The position numbers were made by a program, and so were the translations under genes. This document shows positions 59,239 to 64,000 of a DNA stretch of 64,000 nt, piece by piece. Position 1 is the stretch's first letter, and each line of letters opens with the position of its first letter. The DNA lies in assembly GCA_024710355.1 (NCBI GenBank), contig JANJUX010000025.1, positions 1-64,000 on the forward strand. The letters run 5' to 3'. The notes under the pieces were generated by a model. That model was not told where the DNA came from. It did no database searches and saw nothing but the letters and a program-made list of their open reading frames with translations. Origin of the DNA: Candidatus Rifleibacteriota bacterium (GTDB lineage: Bacteria; Muiribacteriota; Ozemobacteria; Ozemobacterales; Ozemobacteraceae).

Positions 59239-61035
59239 TTATTCGCTCATTTCAAGCTTAAGTTCATCCATGCGCCTTTTTATGTCGTCTGTTTCGAGCT
59301 TTGCGAATTTTTCGGGCAGAAATCTCTGATCGGTGCACTCAACCACCGCTGCCAGGTCCATGTATTCGAGGCGTGCAGAGTGGGCCATCGGCCGGTATGA
59401 TTTCATCGCTTCGCTGATGAAGTGCCCCACCGGTTTGCGGTCGGGGGCATCTTCTTCCTGAAGTTCGAACATGCGCGAAGCCATGATCAGAATGCCTTCC
59501 ATCTCATTGCCGCCAATGTCGAGCGTATCAGAAAATTCTGGTATATCGCTGTCTTCAAGTTTAACCTTGTTTTTGCGGGCCAGCGATTTGAAAAGCGCCT
59601 GCTTGTCTTCGAGAGTCTGCGGCGCAAACAGCGGCATGTGCACATCGAGGCGTCCGACGCGCTTAAGGTCGACTTCGAGCAGATCGGGGCGTGACGTCGC
59701 AAATATCCAGAAAATGCGGCCGCGATTGCGTGTGTCAGCCATTTCTCTGGCCAGCATCGCATAAATTCTACCGGAAACACCCGAGTCGCCTGAGTTGCCA
59801 TCGCGCTTGCCAGCGACCTGATCGGCTTCGTCGATAAAAACTATTACCTGACCCATGGCATGCAGAATTTTAAAAATGGCTTCAAGGTTGCCTTCGGTCG
59901 CACCGACCCATTTGTCGCGGAAATTTTTAAGTTCGACACAGGGAACCCCGGCTTCGCCTGCAAAACATTCGACCAGATAGGTCTTGCCCGTGCCAATACG
60001 GCCGGTGATCAGGTAGCCCATCGGCAGAGCCTTTACTTTACCGCGCTTCATCAGCGAGGCATCCTGACGCAGCCAGGATTTGGCCTCTGTGTGGCCGGCA
60101 ACATCATCGAGGTTGCGCGTCGATTCGACGAACACTATGCGGCCCCCGGCCGACTTTTCGATCATTTCTTTTTTAACTTCGCGCAGATATTCCATGCTGA
60201 TGCGGCGATTGTTTTTGATCGCCCGCTCGATGAGGTTCTGCACGTCGATGCACGAGAGCCCTTCGAGTTTCTGGGCGAGCGAGGCGCGGTCGACGTCGCA
60301 GATCGTTGCGAAATCTGTAATTGAAGAGGTGATTGCCTGTACAAAGTTGAGAACCGTCTCCGAGTCAGGCAGGCTGATCTGAATTTTGGCCGAACGCGGG
60401 TTCTCGACGAGCTGTCGATTCACGTCGTTCAGGTTTTCGGCAATCAGGCAGGTGCTGACATAGGCGCTGTTGATATTCGGGTCAGATGCCCAGTCGAGTA
60501 CACGAATCAGCGTTTCGACCGATTCTGCACTCGTGTAGGCTATTTCGGCCCGCGGCAGCAGATACTGGGCGTAGTCGATAATGACGGCGATGCGCATCGG
60601 GTTGGCAACCGCCTTGCCGCTTTTATCTGCAGTCATGCGCACCAGGCCATGTCTGATAAAACGGTCGATCAGTGCCAGTGCCTTTTTGGGCTCTTTGGGC
60701 AACGAATTGGCCGAATCGGCAGTTATGTCGCCGCCCGAACTGGTGGCAAAACCGGTGCGATGAAAGCTGTCGTAGGCTTTGAGAAAATTGAAAAACAGTT
60801 CGCCACCCTTGCTGGCCCTGATTCCGTGCCCACGGTCATAGGTGAGAACAACTTCAAATGGGGCAAACATGATGCGCGTGAGAAAGTCTTTTAACGAAAG
60901 GCATTGCAGGGCCTGATTGCCCTCGCCGGCGTAAGTTACCCAGTCGTCAATGTTTCCGTAGAGCAAAAACTGGCTGATTGAACCGCTTTTGAAAATTTCG
61001 GACATTTCGCTGGCCCATTTGGGGTAACTTGCCAT
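59239..61035 (-). CDS. AAA ATPase with degenerate N-terminal ATPase-like half (Ycf46-like layout)
   Basis: A 598-residue protein. Residues ~305-475 are a classic AAA module: NLDDVAGHTEAKSWL, Walker A GRIGTGKT (345-352), Walker B VIVFIDEADQ (~397-406), and second region of homology FATSRPDLLEVDLKRVGRLD. The N-terminal ~290 residues look like a relic ATPase (LLYGNIDDWVTY, RIAVIIDYAQYLLP, then ISLPDSETVLNFVQ), which recalls the Ycf46 family layout. The C-terminal part is helical. Such AAA proteins remodel protein complexes. It ends the leftward ABC transporter cluster, 12 bases after the coiled-coil membrane gene. AAGGA precedes the ATG. Confidence 0.82.
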   Translation of the reverse strand: MASYPKWASEMSEIFKSGSISQFLLYGNIDDWVTYAGEGNQALQCLSLKDFLTRIMFAPFEVVLTYDRGHGIRASKGGELFFNFLKAYDSFHRTGFATSSGGDITADSANSLPKEPKKALALIDRFIRHGLVRMTADKSGKAVANPMRIAVIIDYAQYLLPRAEIAYTSAESVETLIRVLDWASDPNINSAYVSTCLIAENLNDVNRQLVENPRSAKIQISLPDSETVLNFVQAITSSITDFATICDVDRASLAQKLEGLSCIDVQNLIERAIKNNRRISMEYLREVKKEMIEKSAGGRIVFVESTRNLDDVAGHTEAKSWLRQDASLMKRGKVKALPMGYLITGRIGTGKTYLVECFAGEAGVPCVELKNFRDKWVGATEGNLEAIFKILHAMGQVIVFIDEADQVAGKRDGNSGDSGVSGRIYAMLAREMADTRNRGRIFWIFATSRPDLLEVDLKRVGRLDVHMPLFAPQTLEDKQALFKSLARKNKVKLEDSDIPEFSDTLDIGGNEMEGILIMASRMFELQEEDAPDRKPVGHFISEAMKSYRPMAHSARLEYMDLAAVVECTDQRFLPEKFAKLETDDIKRRMDELKLEMSE

Positions 61036-61047
61036 GATATTTTTCCT

Positions 61048-61935
61048 TTACTCGGTTTCTCTTGTCGGTGGCGGTATGACCGGTTCACTGTCACTTTCGA
61101 AGACCGGCTCATCGATCGGCGGTCCGCTGAGTTTTCGCAGAAAGTCGGTGTGGGTGTTGATCCAGTTCTGGGTCTCGCCAAGCGTGTTGTTGATATGATC
61201 GATGTTGGCGCTGAAAGCTTCGGGGCTGCTGTCGAGAGCGATGCCTTCGCGTACCATCTGCAGCTGGCTTTCGATGCGCTGCAGTTCCATTTCAACAAGC
61301 ATTTCGTTCTCTTTGGCAGCCGAGAGATTGTCGAGGCGCTTTTTGTGAATTTCGATATTGCCCTGCAGCGACTTGGCAAGGGCCGGGCTGATGTCATCGG
61401 TCATCTGCTGCTCAAGCTTCTTGATTTCGCTTTTTATTTCGTTGGCTTTGGTGCGGTGCAGGCTCTCTTCGATCAGCTGCTTCGTTTTCAGCAGTTTGAG
61501 AAAGATTGACGGCAACTGGTTGAGTGTCGCCTGCTTGCTGGTGTTCATAAACCCTGAACCGTCGTCGGTGTTCCAGTTCATCAGTTTGTTGATTTCAGCA
61601 AGGCTTGCATTCAGCCTCTTCAGGCGTGAATGATTTTCGGGGGTCAGGCTGGCGATGACTTCGTTCATCTTGTCTGAGCGCGACTGCTGAATCTCAGCCA
61701 GCTGCTTGCCTTCGACGTATTTCTGAAACCTTGGGTTCGAAGAAAGATACCAGAGATAAACGAACTCAAGGGCCAGACCGAGAAACCAGAAGCCCGGATT
61801 GCTGAATCCGAGAATGAACGAGCCGAGAATGAACAGCTTGTTGACCGGTATCTCGCCCATGCCTTTGATAACGAGTCCGGCGTTAAAGGCCTCGCTGAGA
61901 TAGTCAGAATAACCGGGCTTGCGATAAGGTGCCAT
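61048..61935 (-). CDS. Membrane-anchored coiled-coil protein of unknown function
   Basis: A 295-residue protein. Residues ~30-65 form one or two hydrophobic helices (KLFILGSFILGFSNPGFWFL, GLALEFVYLWYLSS); the other ~230 residues are charged, Leu-rich and predicted coiled coil (IKSEIKKLEQQMTDD, VEMELQRIESQLQMV). It ends in an acidic Pro-rich tail. No family recognised. It sits between the AAA ATPase and the ABC ATPase, sharing a base with the latter's stop (TAATG-like junction). It may tether the AAA protein to the membrane or transporter; inference only. Confidence 0.72.
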   Translation of the reverse strand: MAPYRKPGYSDYLSEAFNAGLVIKGMGEIPVNKLFILGSFILGFSNPGFWFLGLALEFVYLWYLSSNPRFQKYVEGKQLAEIQQSRSDKMNEVIASLTPENHSRLKRLNASLAEINKLMNWNTDDGSGFMNTSKQATLNQLPSIFLKLLKTKQLIEESLHRTKANEIKSEIKKLEQQMTDDISPALAKSLQGNIEIHKKRLDNLSAAKENEMLVEMELQRIESQLQMVREGIALDSSPEAFSANIDHINNTLGETQNWINTHTDFLRKLSGPPIDEPVFESDSEPVIPPPTRETE

Positions 61936-63188
61936 TATGCTGAACCACCAATTCTAAGGAATTCGTCGGTAATCTCTTTAAGAAAATGATTGAACTTCGG
62001 GCTTTCCTGTACCTCTAGCGGTGTCATGCCGTCGTATTTGCCGATCAGCTCGCGGGTTATGGCAATCTGGCGGGCCAGACGACCGGGATTGGCCTGAAAC
62101 ATAAAAATGCGGTCGCTGAGATATACAGCCTCAGCCAGCGAATGGGTGACGATAAAAACTGTCGCTTCGACTTCGTGCCAGAGCGAGGTGATCAGCTCCT
62201 GCATCTCGATGCGTGTCGGCTCATCGAGGGCCGAAAACGGTTCATCCATCAGAATAATGCGGGGCTTGAGAACCAGGGTGCGGGCGATGGCGACGCGCTG
62301 CTGCTGACCACCAGAAAGCTGATACGGAAATTTGTCTTCGTGACCCTTCATGCCAACCTTGGCGATCATTTCACGCGCCAGTTTTTCCATGACCTGATCT
62401 GAATAGCCGAGACTTTCACGGTTGAGCTGCAGGCCGAACATCACATTCTGTAACACGGTCAGATGCGGAAAAGAGCTGTATTTCTGAAAAATCATGCCAC
62501 GGTCGCGGCCAGGGCCAGTAACCGGCTTGTTGCGCACCAGAACCTCGCCAAAAGTAGGCGGCCCGACTTCCTGAAAGCCCTGAATAAGATTGAGAACGGT
62601 CGATTTACCGCAACCCGAAGGGCCGACCAGGGCAATAAATTCGCCGATATCGGGCAGGTCTTCAATCTCAAAAGACACATTTTTGAGGGCCATAAATTCA
62701 TTGCGCGTGCCCGGATTGAAAACTTTGGTTACATTACGAAAAGTGACAATCGGCGGGTATTTGGGTTTATGCAGATTGTCGATGCAGCTGCCGGGTTCTA
62801 CAGCATTGTCCGGGTCTTCAACCGTGACATGCTGTTCACCAGAAGGAACAGGCTTTGTCGGCTTGTCAGCCGGCTCAACCGATGTGACTGCCGGTTTTTC
62901 TATGTCGCTGACGGGTGCCATGGCACCCGGAAAAGGAAAATCTTCAATTTTTGGCTGGGCTGCCGCGTGCTTCTGCCCGGCAGGCTTTTCATTGCCAGCG
63001 GCTCTGGCCGGTGGTGTGGCTGCTTTTTCAGGCTGTTCGTCTGCGTCAGCTTTGCTGACTTTAGCGGGTACCTGATTTTGAGCCGGAGTGCGATCCTGAA
63101 TCTGCGGTGTTACCGGCTCATCACCAAAGCGCACGAAGTAACCAGCAATTTTTCTTAATAATGAAGGTTTTTGCGGCTGGTTGCTCAT
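61935..63188 (-). CDS. ABC transporter ATPase (nitrate/sulfonate/taurine type) with long N-terminal extension
   Basis: A 417-residue ABC ATPase. The core starts near residue 146 (PIVTFRNVTKVFNPGTRNEF); Walker A GPSGCGKST (189-197), Q-loop IFQKYSSFPHLTVLQNV, signature LSGGQQQRVA (291-300), Walker B IILMDEPFSALDEPT, H-loop FIVTHSLAEAVYLSDRI. This is the SsuB/TauB/NrtD subfamily. The first ~145 residues are an Ala/Pro/Lys-rich, low-complexity extension (EKAATPPARAAGNEKPAG) unusual for the family. The permease gene overlaps by four bases. Substrate-binding protein is not in the window. Confidence 0.9.
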   Translation of the reverse strand: MSNQPQKPSLLRKIAGYFVRFGDEPVTPQIQDRTPAQNQVPAKVSKADADEQPEKAATPPARAAGNEKPAGQKHAAAQPKIEDFPFPGAMAPVSDIEKPAVTSVEPADKPTKPVPSGEQHVTVEDPDNAVEPGSCIDNLHKPKYPPIVTFRNVTKVFNPGTRNEFMALKNVSFEIEDLPDIGEFIALVGPSGCGKSTVLNLIQGFQEVGPPTFGEVLVRNKPVTGPGRDRGMIFQKYSSFPHLTVLQNVMFGLQLNRESLGYSDQVMEKLAREMIAKVGMKGHEDKFPYQLSGGQQQRVAIARTLVLKPRIILMDEPFSALDEPTRIEMQELITSLWHEVEATVFIVTHSLAEAVYLSDRIFMFQANPGRLARQIAITRELIGKYDGMTPLEVQESPKFNHFLKEITDEFLRIGGSA

Positions 63189-64000
63189 CGTTTCTGACTC
63201 CTGTAGGGGAACAGCTGCTGCCCGACCTTATCCCATATTTTGTCGGTGATGAAGGCCATCAGAACGATGGCAATGAGTACCAGATAAATGTCTTCACGCG
63301 GCCCTCGTCTCTGGCTGGTGAGAATCAGGGTGCCAACGCCGAAGCTGCCCATATCGACCATTTCTGCAAGAATGATGTAGCCCCAGCCGATACCGAAGCC
63401 GAGGCGCATGGCATCAAAAATGTTGGGCAGGGCGACCGGAAGCAGAATATTGTTGAGAACCTGAAATTTATTGGCGCCAAGCGTGTAGCCTGTCTGAAGA
63501 TAGACGTTGTCGACTTCTTCAAGCGACTTTACGAAAAGCGGCAGCAGATAGATGGCGAAGCCGAAGGCCAGAAACATGACCTTCTGCAGTTCATTGGTGC
63601 CAAAAAGAATCATAAAAAGTGGCACAAGGGCCGGGATTGGCAGATAACCACCAAACAGCATCAGTGGCGCAACAATGGCCTTGCATTTGCTGAAGGTGCC
63701 CATGAGCAAAGCCATGGGGAAAACAACTATGAAAGCGACAATGAAGCCCGCACCGACGCGTAGAAAGCTGTAAAGAATATTTTTGGGCAGATAACGATTT
63801 GACCACAGCGACGGAAAAGAGCGTGAAACTTCGCCCGGGCTTGGCAATACCGATGGGCTGATAATTCGGGTTTCAACGACTTCGTAGCGATACATGAATT
63901 TGGGGGTTGCCGGCACAGCGGGTGTATCTGCTGCGGCTGTGTCCGGTGCGGCCGGCTTGTCGGCCGTAGCCTGGGCTTCTCCTGCAACCGTGGTCGGAGT
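63185..64000 (-). CDS. ABC transporter permease (SsuC/TauC type), 5' end beyond window
   Basis: A binding-protein-dependent permease with about six membrane helices (ILYSFLRVGAGFIVAFIVVF, LFGGYLPIPALVPLFMILFG, VLIAIVLMAFITDKIWD). The EAA-type loop is ALPNIFDAMRLGFGIGWG. The nearest in-frame start is GTG at 63916, but the frame remains open to base 64000 (28 more codons, Ala/Pro/Thr-rich), so the true start is probably outside the window and the protein has an Ala/Pro-rich N-terminal extension like that of its ATPase partner. Pairs with the ATPase at 61935. Substrate unknown. Confidence 0.85.
   Translation of the reverse strand, partial: TPTTVAGEAQATADKPAAPDTAAADTPAVPATPKFMYRYEVVETRIISPSVLPSPGEVSRSFPSLWSNRYLPKNILYSFLRVGAGFIVAFIVVFPMALLMGTFSKCKAIVAPLMLFGGYLPIPALVPLFMILFGTNELQKVMFLAFGFAIYLLPLFVKSLEEVDNVYLQTGYTLGANKFQVLNNILLPVALPNIFDAMRLGFGIGWGYIILAEMVDMGSFGVGTLILTSQRRGPREDIYLVLIAIVLMAFITDKIWDKVGQQLFPYRSQKR

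Noticed and set aside
1-64000. tRNA, rRNA, CRISPR, IS elements or prophage genes
   Set aside because: No cloverleaf in the gaps, no direct-repeat/spacer array, no transposase, integrase or phage structural gene seen.

Overview
The window reads as a piece of chromosome from a motile, two-membraned (diderm) anaerobe-like bacterium. An outer membrane is indicated by an LptF/G permease, a Kdo transferase, three family-9 (heptosyltransferase-type) glycosyltransferases and an LpxL-type acyltransferase. Motility is indicated by FlaG, FliD, FliS, a FliA/WhiG-type sigma factor, CheC, CheD and two Maf-type flagellin glycosyltransferases. Several 4Fe-4S proteins and amino-acid-degrading enzymes (HutH, HutI, a methionine gamma-lyase-like enzyme, a P5C dehydrogenase) suggest life on amino acids. 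I cannot place the organism from sequence alone; a deep-branching candidate phylum such as Riflebacteria is only a guess. Gene density is very high, many genes overlap by 4-16 bases, and starts are often GTG or TTG behind clear Shine-Dalgarno (SD) sites. I saw no rRNA, tRNA, insertion sequence, prophage or CRISPR array.

Layout. 1-1.9 kb (-): truncated secreted repeat protein. 2.1-3.0 kb (+): AllH/DUF2877-like protein. 3.2-10.2 kb (+): flagellar filament operon (small ORF, flaG, very long fliD, an unknown gene, maf, fliS, a tiny motility-type protein), closed by a strong terminator. 10.2-12.3 kb (+): radical SAM protein and a pterin-dehydratase homologue lacking one catalytic His. 12.3-13.4 kb (-): secreted Cys-rich protein with a homopolymer frameshift. 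13.4-16.8 kb (-): lptG-like permease, a degenerate 5'-nucleotidase-like protein and an LmeA-like protein. 16.9-25.3 kb (+): ugd, a sugar nucleotidyltransferase and a full six-gene pseudaminic acid pathway (pseB, C, F, G, I, H). A second maf follows at 25.4-27.3 kb. 27.3-30.5 kb (+): ferredoxin, hutH, hutI. 30.5-32.5 kb (-): polyferredoxin-TPR fusion. 32.6-35.2 kb (+): formyltransferase, PIG-L deacetylase, unknown secreted protein. 35.3-37.2 kb (-): mgtE with an out-of-frame leader ORF. 37.4-41.8 kb: PLP lyase (+), P5C dehydrogenase (-), unknown secreted protein (-). 42-45.1 kb: HAMP membrane protein (+), then cheC-cheD-unknown-fliA (-). 45.2-49 kb: pth (-), gpmI-gmk (+), FecR-domain protein (+). 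49-58.6 kb (-): a tightly packed run from an unknown secreted protein through asd, an STN-like protein, a DUF362 ferredoxin, lpxL, waaA and three GT9 genes to arfB. 58.8-64 kb: RsbW-like ATPase (+), then a leftward cluster of an ABC permease (cut by the edge), ABC ATPase, coiled-coil membrane protein and AAA ATPase.

How it fits together. The pse genes make CMP-pseudaminic acid, and the two Maf proteins are the likely transferases that load it onto flagellin; FliS is the flagellin chaperone and FliD the cap. CheC/CheD adjust chemoreceptor signalling, and FliA would drive late flagellar genes. The LPS run and LptG-like permease build and export the outer leaflet. The formyltransferase-deacetylase pair could swap an N-acetyl for an N-formyl group on a surface sugar. 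The least explained blocks are the AAA-ATPase/ABC-transporter cluster at the right edge, the mgtE leader ORF and the Cys-rich secreted protein.
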